Shown one piece after another: positions 1-6,602 of a stretch of DNA of 6,602 bases. This stretch comes from Clostridia bacterium (GTDB taxonomy: Bacteria > Bacillota > Clostridia > UMGS1810): positions 1 to 6,602 of the forward strand of contig JAGBXL010000019.1 in assembly GCA_017629325.1 (NCBI GenBank). Reading direction: 5' to 3'. Position numbers and translations under genes: made by a program. The first letter of the stretch is position 1, and every line of letters starts with the position of its first letter. The notes beneath the pieces are model-generated. The model was not told the DNA's origin. It saw nothing but the letters and a program-made list of their open reading frames with translations, and did no database searches.

Positions 1-41
1 AAATATATATATCCTTCATTCCATTCAGTCTATATATATTT
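1..41. repeat. A/T-only inverted repeat in the leader upstream of the UPF0178 gene
   Basis: Positions 1-11 and 31-41 are perfect reverse complements made only of A and T, separated by a 19-nt spacer. The stem is weak and there is no GC clamp, so it is not a convincing terminator. TATA-like words at 31-40 could serve as a -10, but I find no -35 at a proper distance. The rest of 1-91 holds only the Shine-Dalgarno sequence of the next gene. Function unknown; it may simply reflect AT-rich intergenic DNA. Confidence 0.3.
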
Positions 42-91
42 ACTTTTTCGATTTGAACGAGCGAAAGAAAAAATGCTAAGGAGAAAAATTT

Positions 92-544
92 ATGATTTAT
101 GTTGACTGCGATGCTTGCCCAGTTAAAGAGATAACAGAAATAGTGGCAAAAGAAAAAAATATTCCTCTATGCCTTGTTACAGATGTTAATCACATAATAA
201 AATCTGATTACGCCGAGGTTTTAACCGTTAGCCAGGGTGCAGACAGCGTTGATATTGCTCTTATAAACAGAGTTAAATGTGGCGATATAGTTATAACGCA
301 GGACTATGGAGTTGCCGCAATGGCACTTGGAAAAGGAGCCTTTGCAATAGGTAACAGCGGACTTATATACACAAACGAAAATATTGAACGCCTGCTCTTT
401 GAAAGGTTTTTAGGCAAAAAACAAAGAAATTCGCCTAAAAAAAGAGCACATTTTAAGGCTATTAAGAAAAGATGCCCCGCAGATGATGCCCAATTTGAAA
501 GCTCCTTAAGGGAAATAATAAAAGTTCTTGAAAAGGGCAATTGA
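92..544 (+). CDS. UPF0178 (YaiI/YqxD, DUF188) family protein
   Basis: A complete 150-residue protein of the YaiI/YqxD family, whose usual length is about 150 residues. The N-terminus carries the family signature DCDACPVK (residues 5-12). Further acidic and glycine motifs follow: TDVNH (30-34), QGADSVD (48-54), GDIVITQDYG (64-73) and a basic C-terminal third (109-127). The family is grouped with PIN-like metal-binding folds, and the aspartates D5, D7, D51, D54, D65 and D71 are candidate metal ligands; that assignment is family knowledge plus inference. No biochemical role is firmly established, though a nuclease-like activity is plausible. The start is supported by AAGGAG at 78-83, eight bases before the ATG. 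It is cytoplasmic, with no signal peptide or membrane segment. Its last codons contain the -35 box of the uvrB promoter, so it is probably transcribed separately, with read-through into uvrB possible. Confidence 0.93.
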   Translation: MIYVDCDACPVKEITEIVAKEKNIPLCLVTDVNHIIKSDYAEVLTVSQGADSVDIALINRVKCGDIVITQDYGVAAMALGKGAFAIGNSGLIYTNENIERLLFERFLGKKQRNSPKKRAHFKAIKKRCPADDAQFESSLREIIKVLEKGN

Positions 545-556
545 AATTGATATAAT
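528..556 (+). promoter_or_regulatory. SigA-type promoter for uvrB (extended -10)
   Basis: TTGAAA (528-533) and TATAAT (551-556) are separated by exactly 17 nt. TGA at 548-550 adds an extended -10 (TGn). The match to consensus is 5/6 for the -35 and 6/6 for the -10. The -35 lies inside the last codons of the UPF0178 gene. Transcription would start near 563 and give a leader of about 80 nt that contains the hairpin repeat at 586-613. I find no symmetrical GAAC-N4-GTTC LexA operator around it. Confidence 0.82.
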
Positions 557-585
557 GTTATGTATAGATATTAATTCCGCATAAT

Positions 586-613
586 TGTAGGGGCGGGTTT
601 CCATGCCCGCCCG
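586..613 (+). repeat. 28-bp GC-rich REP-like hairpin repeat, solitary copy in the uvrB leader
   Basis: The unit starts TGTAGGGG and ends CCCG. GGGCGGG (591-597) pairs perfectly with CCCGCCC (606-612) around an 8-nt loop. It is about 71% G+C in otherwise AT-rich surroundings. It matches 19 of 28 positions of the left unit of the element at 2604-2664, with the stem kept by compensatory changes. GTAG (587-590) abuts the foot of the stem. The ATG at 603 sits at the end of the loop and belongs to the repeat rather than to uvrB. Confidence 0.8.
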
Positions 614-626
614 AATAAAAACAAAG

Positions 627-633
627 AAAGGAG
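627..633 (+). promoter_or_regulatory. Ribosome binding site that sets the uvrB start at GTG 642
   Basis: AAAGGAG at 627-633 is a near-perfect Shine-Dalgarno, followed by an 8-nt spacer to the GTG at 642. It lies 13 nt downstream of the leader hairpin and so should remain accessible. The alternative ATG at 603 has only an AGGGG (589-593), most of which is paired in that hairpin. Confidence 0.85.
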
Positions 634-641
634 AGGTTTTT

Positions 642-2600
642 GTGCCCGAATTTAAAGTACATTCAAAATTTGAGCCTATGGGCGACCAAATAACTGCCAT
701 AGATACCCTTGCCAAAGGCATTACAGGCGGCAAAAAGCACCAGACTCTTATGGGTGTTACAGGCTCGGGCAAAACCTTTACCATTGCAAAAACCATTGAA
801 AAGGTGCAAAAGCCAACTCTTGTTCTTGCTCATAATAAAATCCTTGCGGCACAGCTTTGCAGCGAATTTAAAGAATTTTTCCCCGAAAATGCTGTGGAAT
901 ACTTTGTTTCCTACTACGACTACTATCAGCCCGAGGCATATATTCCCACAACCGACACCTATATTGAAAAAGATTCCTCAATGAACGACGAAATAGACCG
1001 CCTCCGCCACAGTGCAACTGCGGCACTACTCGAGCGCCGAGATGTTATTATTGTTGCCAGCGTTTCGTGCATATATGGTTTAGGCGACCCCGACGATTAT
1101 AAAAACCTTATGATTTTTTTAAGAGTGGGAAACGAAATAGACAGAGATGTGTTTTTAAAAAAGCTTGTTGAAATTCAGTATGCAAGAAATGACATAAGCT
1201 GCGAAAGAGGAACATTCCGCGTTCGCGGTGATGTTGTTGAGGTTTTCCCTGTTTCAAGCGGTGAGGCAGCAATAAGAGTTGAATTTTTTGGCGACGAAAT
1301 AGAAAGAATATGCGAAATAAACACCGTAACGGGTGAAATTCTGGCTTTTAGAAGCTTTACCACCATTTTTCCCGCATCTCACTATGCCACAACCGATGAA
1401 AAAATGAAGCGTGCTATTATTAGCATACGAAATGAATTAGACGAAAGATGCAAAGAGCTTAAAGAAGCCGATAAAATTTTAGAAATGCAAAGACTTTTGC
1501 AAAGAACCAATTACGATTTGGAAATGATGCAGGAAATAGGCTTTTGCCAGGGAATAGAAAACTATTCAAGGCATATAAGCGGCAGAGAGGCGGGGAGTGC
1601 ACCCTACACACTCATAGATTATTTTCCCGATGATTTTCTTTTGGTGGTTGACGAATCTCATGTTACTCTTCCGCAGTTTAGGGCTATGTATGCAGGCGAC
1701 CGTTCACGAAAAGAAACCCTTGTTAATTTTGGTTTTCGTCTGCCTTCTGCATTTGACAACCGCCCCCTTAACTTTGGGGAATTTGAAGATAGAATAAATC
1801 AGGCGATATATGTTAGTGCAACCCCTGCCGCCTATGAACTTGAAAAATCGGGACCACCCGTAGAACAGATTATACGCCCCACAGGGCTTGTTGACCCGCA
1901 AGTTTATATTCGCCCGGTTAAAAATCAGGTTGACGACCTTATAGCCGAAATCGATTTAACAGTTAAAAAAGGCGACAGAGTGCTTGTTACCACCCTTACA
2001 AAGAAAATGGCAGAGAGCCTTACCGACTATATGAGGGGCATTGGAATAAAGGTTAAATACCTCCACTCCGATGTTGAAACCATAGAGAGAATGAAAATTA
2101 TTAGAGATTTAAGGCTCGGTGTGTTTGATGTTTTAGTTGGCATAAACCTTTTAAGAGAAGGTTTAGATATTCCCGAGGTATCGCTCGTTGCAATTTTAGA
2201 TGCCGACAAAGAGGGCTTCTTGCGTTCGGAAACATCACTCGTGCAAACAATAGGCAGAGCTGCACGAAATGCCGAAAGCAAGGTTATTATGTATGCCGAC
2301 ACCATGACAGGCTCAATGCAAAGAGCCATTGATGAAACCGAAAGAAGACGCGAAATTCAGCTTGCCTATAATGAGGCACACGGCATCACACCTAAAACAA
2401 TTAAAAAAGACATTCACGAAATTATAAAAACCTATGAAACAGCCGATTCAAAGGCAGAGAAATTTACCGAAGAAGACAGCGTAGAGGATACCATTAAAAA
2501 GCTTACTGCAATGATGAAAGAAGCCTCGGATAATTTAGACTTTGAAATGGCGGCAGTTTACAGAGACGAAATAATAAAGCTTAAAAGCAAAGTGAAATAG
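642..2600 (+). CDS. uvrB: UvrABC system protein B (excinuclease ABC subunit B)
   Basis: UvrB is the damage-verifying, helicase-like subunit of nucleotide excision repair: UvrA loads it on damaged DNA, after which it recruits UvrC. Started at the GTG at 642 it has 652 residues, close to the family norm, and begins with the expected segment (V)[15 protein letters not shown]. Numbered from that start: Walker A GSGKT at 41-45; the tyrosine-rich beta-hairpin ([10 protein letters not shown]) at 91-100, which clamps the DNA; DESH Walker B at 337-340; SAT motif at 392-394; helicase motif [11 protein letters not shown] at 535-543; C-terminal UVR domain, the UvrC contact, at about 613-648. The Walker A lysine falls at 44, against 45 in E. 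coli, which supports this start. The in-frame ATG at 603 would add 13 residues encoded by a repeat and the Shine-Dalgarno; I consider it a likely mis-call. All key residues are present. Confidence 0.97.
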   Translation: MPEFKVHSKFEPMGDQITAIDTLAKGITGGKKHQTLMGVTGSGKTFTIAKTIEKVQKPTLVLAHNKILAAQLCSEFKEFFPENAVEYFVSYYDYYQPEAYIPTTDTYIEKDSSMNDEIDRLRHSATAALLERRDVIIVASVSCIYGLGDPDDYKNLMIFLRVGNEIDRDVFLKKLVEIQYARNDISCERGTFRVRGDVVEVFPVSSGEAAIRVEFFGDEIERICEINTVTGEILAFRSFTTIFPASHYATTDEKMKRAIISIRNELDERCKELKEADKILEMQRLLQRTNYDLEMMQEIGFCQGIENYSRHISGREAGSAPYTLIDYFPDDFLLVVDESHVTLPQFRAMYAGDRSRKETLVNFGFRLPSAFDNRPLNFGEFEDRINQAIYVSATPAAYELEKSGPPVEQIIRPTGLVDPQVYIRPVKNQVDDLIAEIDLTVKKGDRVLVTTLTKKMAESLTDYMRGIGIKVKYLHSDVETIERMKIIRDLRLGVFDVLVGINLLREGLDIPEVSLVAILDADKEGFLRSETSLVQTIGRAARNAESKVIMYADTMTGSMQRAIDETERRREIQLAYNEAHGITPKTIKKDIHEIIKTYETADSKAEKFTEEDSVEDTIKKLTAMMKEASDNLDFEMAAVYRDEIIKLKSKVK

Positions 2601-2603
2601 GTT

Positions 2604-2664
2604 TGTAGGGGACGGCCTCCCGGACGTCCCGCTTTACGGGCTGTCGAGGACGCCAGCCCCTACA
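2604..2664. repeat. 61-bp palindromic BIME-like element: two inverted 28-bp repeat units between uvrB and uvrA
   Basis: TGTAGGGG (2604-2611) and CCCCTACA (2657-2664) are perfect terminal inverted repeats. The element is a + strand unit (2604-2631), a 5-nt linker CTTTA, and a - strand unit (2637-2664). The two units are the same length as the repeat at 586-613. Each also folds by itself: GGGACG (2609-2614) pairs with CGTCCC (2625-2630), and the right unit forms the equivalent 6-bp stem. CCCG-CTTTA-CGGG at the centre gives an alternative small hairpin. G+C is about 69%. It starts 3 bp after the uvrB stop codon. There is no T-tract after it, so I do not call it a rho-independent terminator, though it could stabilise the uvrB mRNA end or attenuate read-through. 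It resembles GTAG-footed REP/BIME elements. Confidence 0.8.
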
Positions 2665-2700
2665 TTTCTCTCTTCACTCAATTAGCGGAAGGTAATTTGT

Positions 2701-5511
2701 ATGATGAAAGAATATATACGCATTAAAGGTGCGTCGCAGAACAATTTAAAAAATATAGATATCGACATTCCCCGTGATAAATTTGTTGTTGTAACGGGGC
2801 TTTCGGGCTCAGGAAAATCGAGCCTTGCCTTTGATACCCTTTATGCAGAGGGGCAAAGAAGATATGTTGAATCGCTTTCTTCTTATGCCCGTCAGTTTTT
2901 AGGTCAGATGGACAAGCCCGATGTTGAATACATTGAAGGGCTTTCACCCGCTATAAGCATCGACCAGAAAACCACAAGCAAAAACCCCCGTTCAACCGTT
3001 GGAACAGTTACCGAGATTTACGATTATCTGCGTTTATTATATGCAAGAGTGGGTGTGCCGCACTGCCCCAAATGCAATCAGGTTATAAATCAGCAGTCTG
3101 TTGATGAAATTGTTGATTCTTTAATGGAATATGGCGAGGGAACAAAGCTGCAGATTTTGGCACCTGTTATAAGAGACAAAAAGGGCGAGCATGCAAAAAT
3201 AATAAACGATGCCCGCAAAAACGGATATGTTAGAATAAGAATAGACGGCAATGTGAGGGATTTATCGGAGGATATCCACCTTGAAAAAACTCACCGCCAC
3301 ACAATTGAAATTGTTATAGACAGAATAATTATAAAACCTGCCGCCACATCGCGTATTGCAGATTCTGTTGAAACTGCATCAAAGCTTGGAGGCGGGCTTG
3401 TTGTTGCCGATTTATTTGATAAAGGCGAAAAGGTTTTTAGCCAGAATTATGCCTGCAAAGACTGCGGCATAAGCATTGAAGAGCTGAGCCCCAGAATGTT
3501 TTCATTTAACAGCCCCTTTGGTGCCTGCCCCAGTTGCAGCGGACTTGGCAGCTTTATGAAAATAGACCCCGAGCTCTTAATTCCCGACGATACCAAATCT
3601 ATTTATGACGGAGGTATTTGTGCTTTTGGCTGGGGAAGTGTTTCCGACGGCACAACCTACTGGAGTGCATGGCTTGATTCTCTTTCTAAAAAATATGGCT
3701 TTGATAAAAAAACTCCTATAAAGGATTTACCCAAGGAAATTATGGATATAATTCTTTACGGAAGCGATGAGCCACTTAGCATAAACCACAACGGCTATAA
3801 AAAAACCGCCAACTTTGAGGGAATTATAACAAATCTTGAAAGACGCTATAATGATTCTTTTTCGTCATATTCAAAAGGCGAAATTGAAAATTTAATGGGC
3901 GAAGTTTTGTGCCATGCCTGCAAGGGAAAAAGATTGCGTCCCGAGGTGCTTGCGGTAACTGTGGGCGATAAAAACATTGCCCAGCTAACCGATATGCCTG
4001 TTAGCGAAATAAAAGACTTTTTTGATAATTTGGTTTTGAGCGAAAAAGAAAAAATTATTGCAAAGCAGATTTTAAAAGAATTAAATGCCCGCCTTGGATT
4101 TCTCATAGATGTTGGGCTTAATTATCTTTCTCTTTCAAGAAGTGCCGGCACCCTATCGGGCGGAGAGGCACAGAGAATCCGCCTTGCCACACAGATTGGC
4201 TCAGGACTTACGGGAGTTATGTATATTTTAGATGAGCCAAGCATCGGGCTTCACCAAAGAGATAATAATAAGCTCATTGCAACCTTAAAAAAATTAAGAG
4301 ATTTGGGCAACACACTTATTGTTGTTGAGCATGATGAAGATACCATGCTTGCCGCCGACCAGATAATAGATATAGGCCCAGGTGCAGGTGTTCACGGCGG
4401 AGAGGTTGTTGCACAGGGAACTTTAGAGGAAATTATTGCCTGCCCCGAAAGCATAACTGGTCAGTATTTGGGCGGAGAGAAAAAAATCCCCGTGCCAAAG
4501 GAGAGAAGAAAAGGAAACGGTCAGTTTATTGAGGTTAAGGGGGCGAGCGAAAACAATCTTAAAAACATTGATGTTAAATTCCCCCTTGGCAAAATCATTG
4601 CGGTAACAGGTGTTTCAGGCTCAGGAAAATCAAGCCTTGTTAATGAAATTTTATATAAAAAGCTCGCCTCTTCTTTAAACGGAGCAAAGAAAAAGGCAGG
4701 AAAACACAAAGAAATAACAGGCATTGAATTTGCCGACAAGGTTATAGACATAGACCAAAGCCCGATTGGAAGAACACCCCGTTCAAACCCTGCAACCTAC
4801 ACAGGTTTATTTACCGATATCCGCGAAATTTTTGCCCGCACCAATGATGCAAAAATGAGGGGCTATAATGCGGGGCGTTTTAGCTTTAATGTTTCGGGCG
4901 GAAGATGTGAGGCTTGCTCGGGCGATGGTATTTTAAAAATTGAAATGCACTTTTTGCCCGATGTTTATGTGCCCTGCGAGGTTTGCAAGGGCAAACGCTA
5001 CAACAGGGAAACTCTTGAAGTTAAATATAAAGACAAAAGCATAAGCGATGTTCTTGAAATGACAGTTGAAGAAGGACTTGATTTCTTTGAAAATATTCCA
5101 AAAATAAAAAGAAGACTCCAAACCCTTTATGATGTGGGGCTTGGCTATATAAAAATAGGTCAGCCGTCTACCACCCTTTCAGGCGGCGAAGCTCAAAGAG
5201 TTAAGCTTGCAACAGAACTTAGTAAAAGAGGAACAGGCAAAACCATATATATTTTAGATGAGCCAACAACGGGGCTTCATATTGCCGATGTTCACAAATT
5301 AACAGAGGTTTTAGATTCACTGGCACAAAGCGGCAACACGGTTATTGTTATTGAACACAATCTTGATGTTATAAAAATTGCCGACCACATTATTGATTTG
5401 GGCCCCGAGGGCGGAAGCGGCGGCGGTGAGGTCGTTTTTGAGGGAACTCCCGAAGAAATTGTTACATGCGAAAAATCATATACGGGGAAATTTCTTGAAA
5501 AGTATCTTTAA
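2701..5511 (+). CDS. uvrA: UvrABC system protein A (excinuclease ABC subunit A)
   Basis: UvrA is the dimeric ABC-type ATPase that scans DNA for lesions and hands damaged sites to UvrB. The 936 residues match the usual length of about 940. Two ABC modules are complete. The first has Walker [10 protein letters not shown] (33-41), signature LSGGEAQR (485-492) and Walker [12 protein letters not shown] (508-518). The second has GVSGSGKSS (637-645), LSGGEAQR (826-833) and [11 protein letters not shown] (850-860). Zinc-binding cysteines are present at 252/255/276/279 and 736/739/759/762. CxxC pairs also occur at 122/125 and 404/407. GGAAGG (2687-2692) lies 8 nt before the ATG at 2701; the next codon is also ATG, so a start one codon later is possible. 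No clear promoter is visible in the 100-bp gap, so co-transcription with uvrB through the palindromic repeat is likely. Nothing suggests degeneration or transfer. Confidence 0.98.
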   Translation: MMKEYIRIKGASQNNLKNIDIDIPRDKFVVVTGLSGSGKSSLAFDTLYAEGQRRYVESLSSYARQFLGQMDKPDVEYIEGLSPAISIDQKTTSKNPRSTVGTVTEIYDYLRLLYARVGVPHCPKCNQVINQQSVDEIVDSLMEYGEGTKLQILAPVIRDKKGEHAKIINDARKNGYVRIRIDGNVRDLSEDIHLEKTHRHTIEIVIDRIIIKPAATSRIADSVETASKLGGGLVVADLFDKGEKVFSQNYACKDCGISIEELSPRMFSFNSPFGACPSCSGLGSFMKIDPELLIPDDTKSIYDGGICAFGWGSVSDGTTYWSAWLDSLSKKYGFDKKTPIKDLPKEIMDIILYGSDEPLSINHNGYKKTANFEGIITNLERRYNDSFSSYSKGEIENLMGEVLCHACKGKRLRPEVLAVTVGDKNIAQLTDMPVSEIKDFFDNLVLSEKEKIIAKQILKELNARLGFLIDVGLNYLSLSRSAGTLSGGEAQRIRLATQIGSGLTGVMYILDEPSIGLHQRDNNKLIATLKKLRDLGNTLIVVEHDEDTMLAADQIIDIGPGAGVHGGEVVAQGTLEEIIACPESITGQYLGGEKKIPVPKERRKGNGQFIEVKGASENNLKNIDVKFPLGKIIAVTGVSGSGKSSLVNEILYKKLASSLNGAKKKAGKHKEITGIEFADKVIDIDQSPIGRTPRSNPATYTGLFTDIREIFARTNDAKMRGYNAGRFSFNVSGGRCEACSGDGILKIEMHFLPDVYVPCEVCKGKRYNRETLEVKYKDKSISDVLEMTVEEGLDFFENIPKIKRRLQTLYDVGLGYIKIGQPSTTLSGGEAQRVKLATELSKRGTGKTIYILDEPTTGLHIADVHKLTEVLDSLAQSGNTVIVIEHNLDVIKIADHIIDLGPEGGSGGGEVVFEGTPEEIVTCEKSYTGKFLEKYL

Positions 5512-5528
5512 CACAAAGGAGAAAGCCT

Positions 5529-5987
5529 ATGTATGAAATACTTGCCACAATAATTAAATATGCTTTTGTGTTTGTTGTGTATATGTTTATACTGAGCATT
5601 GTAAGGCTTGTTTATCTTGACATAACAGATGCAAAAAGGCAGGATATGGCACAAAAAGGTGCTCTTGCATATTTAAAGCTTATAAATTTAAGGCGAAATT
5701 TAAAATTTAAAATGTTTGAGAGCTACAGCCTCAAGGAAAACACCACCATTGGCAGAAGCAAAAGGTGCAGTGTGTTTATAGATGACGAGTTCCTTTCAAA
5801 AAACCACGCAAGGATTTTTTTGAAAGACGGCTCATTTTATGTTGAAGACCTGGGCAGCACAAACGGAAGCTTTTTAAACGGTAGGCGGCTTGGTACAACA
5901 CCCGTTAAAATAAAAGACAGCGATAAGCTATCCTTTGGAAACATCAGCTTTATTTTTGTTGATAATTTGCAGCCGGAAAGGAAATAA
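5529..5987 (+). CDS. Small membrane-anchored FHA-domain protein
   Basis: A 152-residue protein with one N-terminal hydrophobic segment (about residues 5-30), a basic linker (36-61) and a C-terminal forkhead-associated domain (about 62-144). The FHA signature is complete: GRS (75-77), SKNH (90-93), DLGSTNGSFLNG (107-118) and the closing LSFG (134-137). The arginine (76), serine (90) and asparagine (112) that contact phosphothreonine in this family are present, so it should bind pThr peptides. The domain is expected on the cytoplasmic side, with the kinase, perhaps a PrkC-type enzyme, encoded elsewhere (inference). AAAGGAG (5515-5521) is 7 nt before the ATG, and only 17 bp separate it from uvrA. 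The SEDS gene starts 1 bp after its stop, arguing for a shared role in controlling peptidoglycan synthesis, by analogy with actinobacterial FHA-RodA/PBP clusters. Exact function unproven. Confidence 0.92.
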   Translation: MYEILATIIKYAFVFVVYMFILSIVRLVYLDITDAKRQDMAQKGALAYLKLINLRRNLKFKMFESYSLKENTTIGRSKRCSVFIDDEFLSKNHARIFLKDGSFYVEDLGSTNGSFLNGRRLGTTPVKIKDSDKLSFGNISFIFVDNLQPERK

Positions 5988-5988
5988 T

Positions 5989-6602
5989 ATGACAAAAATC
6001 CGTTTTCGACCAATGCTGTATATAACCATATTCAATATTTTAAGCTTTTTTATGCTCTTTTTGTTTTATGAAGGCAAAGATACAAGCCTTCTTGTTACAG
6101 GGCTTATTTTGGCACTTATAAATATTTTGGTTTATATTATTCTTTATTATTTTGATTTTGGCGATATATATTTATTTTTAACTGTTTCGATGCTTGTGTC
6201 TGTGGGGCTTGTTATGCAATACCGAATAGACATAGTATCTGCCAATAAGCAGCTTTTATGGTTTATGATAGGCACTATGGCATATCTTTTAACAACTGTT
6301 ATTTTTGGAAAGCTGCATTTTTGGAGCAGATTAAAATATTTATATATGGCAATTGTTGTTTTGCTTCTTGTTTTAACAGCAGTTTTCGGAAGAGAAATCA
6401 ACGGCTCTAAAAACTGGATTTTTATTAAAAGTATATCCATTCAGCCATCTGAAATTATAAAGCTCTTTTTCTGCCTTGCTATTGCCTGCTTTTATTCAAA
6501 GCTGCCATCGGGCAGTAAAAAAGACAAAAGGCAAAGAACATTAGGAATACCCACCGATGAAATTGCTCTTTGTGTATTTGTGTATCTTTGTATGGGGATA
6601 CT
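5989..6602 (+). CDS. FtsW/RodA/SpoVE (SEDS) family peptidoglycan glycosyltransferase, 5' part
   Basis: The first 204 codons of a polytopic membrane protein that runs off the window. SEDS proteins polymerise lipid II into glycan strands and partner with a class B penicillin-binding protein, which might lie just downstream. The hallmark is REINGSKNWI (135-144) followed by IQPSEIIKLF (151-160), matching the conserved NGA-RW and QPSE motifs. SVGLVMQY (71-78) fits the end of the family's usual first membrane helix. Hydrophobic segments lie at about 9-27, 34-53, 60-78, 88-107, 117-134, 155-171 and 190-204, so two helices seem to precede the usual first one. The catalytic aspartate region is beyond the window, so FtsW, RodA and SpoVE cannot be told apart. 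AAAGGA (5977-5982) lies within the last codons of the FHA gene, 6 nt before the ATG. With a 1-bp gap between the genes, translational coupling is likely. Confidence 0.93.
   Translation, partial: MTKIRFRPMLYITIFNILSFFMLFLFYEGKDTSLLVTGLILALINILVYIILYYFDFGDIYLFLTVSMLVSVGLVMQYRIDIVSANKQLLWFMIGTMAYLLTTVIFGKLHFWSRLKYLYMAIVVLLLVLTAVFGREINGSKNWIFIKSISIQPSEIIKLFFCLAIACFYSKLPSGSKKDKRQRTLGIPTDEIALCVFVYLCMGI

Noticed and set aside
53..66. Possible LexA/DinR-like box (GAAC then GAAA) upstream of the UPF0178 gene
   Set aside because: The second half does not complement the first; there is no GTTC dyad, so it is not an operator by sequence.
541..556. TTGAAA at 541-546 as the -35 for TATAAT at 551-556
   Set aside because: The spacing is only 4 nt. 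The TTGAAA at 528-533, 17 nt upstream, is the correct partner.
709..984. Plus-strand 91-codon ORF inside uvrB in another frame
   Set aside because: It overlaps the Walker A and beta-hairpin coding region of uvrB and has no family resemblance; a frame shadow.
2604..2700. Rho-independent terminator between uvrB and uvrA
   Set aside because: The palindrome is strong, but it is followed by TACATTTCTCTCTTC rather than a run of T, and uvrA has no clear promoter of its own. The repeat explanation fits better.
2728..4640. Similar stretches near the two Walker A regions of uvrA as a DNA repeat
   Set aside because: They reflect the ancient duplication of ABC modules within UvrA, not a recent DNA repeat.
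6147..6440. Minus-strand ORF of 97 codons antisense to the SEDS gene
   Set aside because: The plus strand here clearly encodes the SEDS QPSE region. The antisense frame has no recognisable domain and no convincing Shine-Dalgarno. The other minus-strand ORFs within uvrB and uvrA are shadows for the same reason.

Overview
The window looks like a housekeeping stretch of a low-GC, Gram-positive-type genome, most likely an anaerobic member of the Clostridia. This placement is an inference. It rests on AT-rich coding sequence with many AAA, ATA and AGA codons, strong AAAGGAG-type ribosome binding sites before nearly every gene, a textbook SigA-type promoter, and the order uvrB-uvrA-FHA-SEDS, which I recall from clostridial genomes but cannot check here. 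All five genes are on the + strand and no ORF looks broken.

Layout: 1-91 is an AT-rich leader with a perfect 11-bp A/T inverted repeat. 92-544 encodes a complete YaiI/YqxD (UPF0178, DUF188) protein. A consensus promoter (TTGAAA, 17 nt, TATAAT with extended -10) overlaps the end of that gene and drives uvrB. uvrB is best started at the GTG at 642 rather than the in-frame ATG at 603. A 100-bp gap with a 61-bp GC-rich palindromic element separates uvrB from uvrA (2701-5511). uvrA is followed after 17 bp by a small membrane-anchored FHA protein (5529-5987), and after 1 bp by the 5' part of a FtsW/RodA/SpoVE (SEDS) glycosyltransferase gene that runs off the window.

How the genes work together: UvrA and UvrB are the damage-recognition half of nucleotide excision repair; uvrC is not in the window. 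The FHA and SEDS genes form a tight pair, probably linking a phosphothreonine-reading membrane adaptor to septal or lateral-wall peptidoglycan polymerisation. I see no promoter or U-tract terminator between uvrB and the window end, so uvrB-uvrA-FHA-SEDS may be one transcript.

The most interesting signal is a family of 28-bp GC-rich hairpin repeats that begin TGTAGGGG. One copy lies in the uvrB leader and two inverted copies lie between uvrB and uvrA. The three copies keep their stem through compensatory base changes. Each has GTAG exactly at the 5' foot of the hairpin, which is the architecture of REP/BIME elements moved by RAYT (TnpA-REP) transposases. The protein-coding genes themselves appear ordinary.
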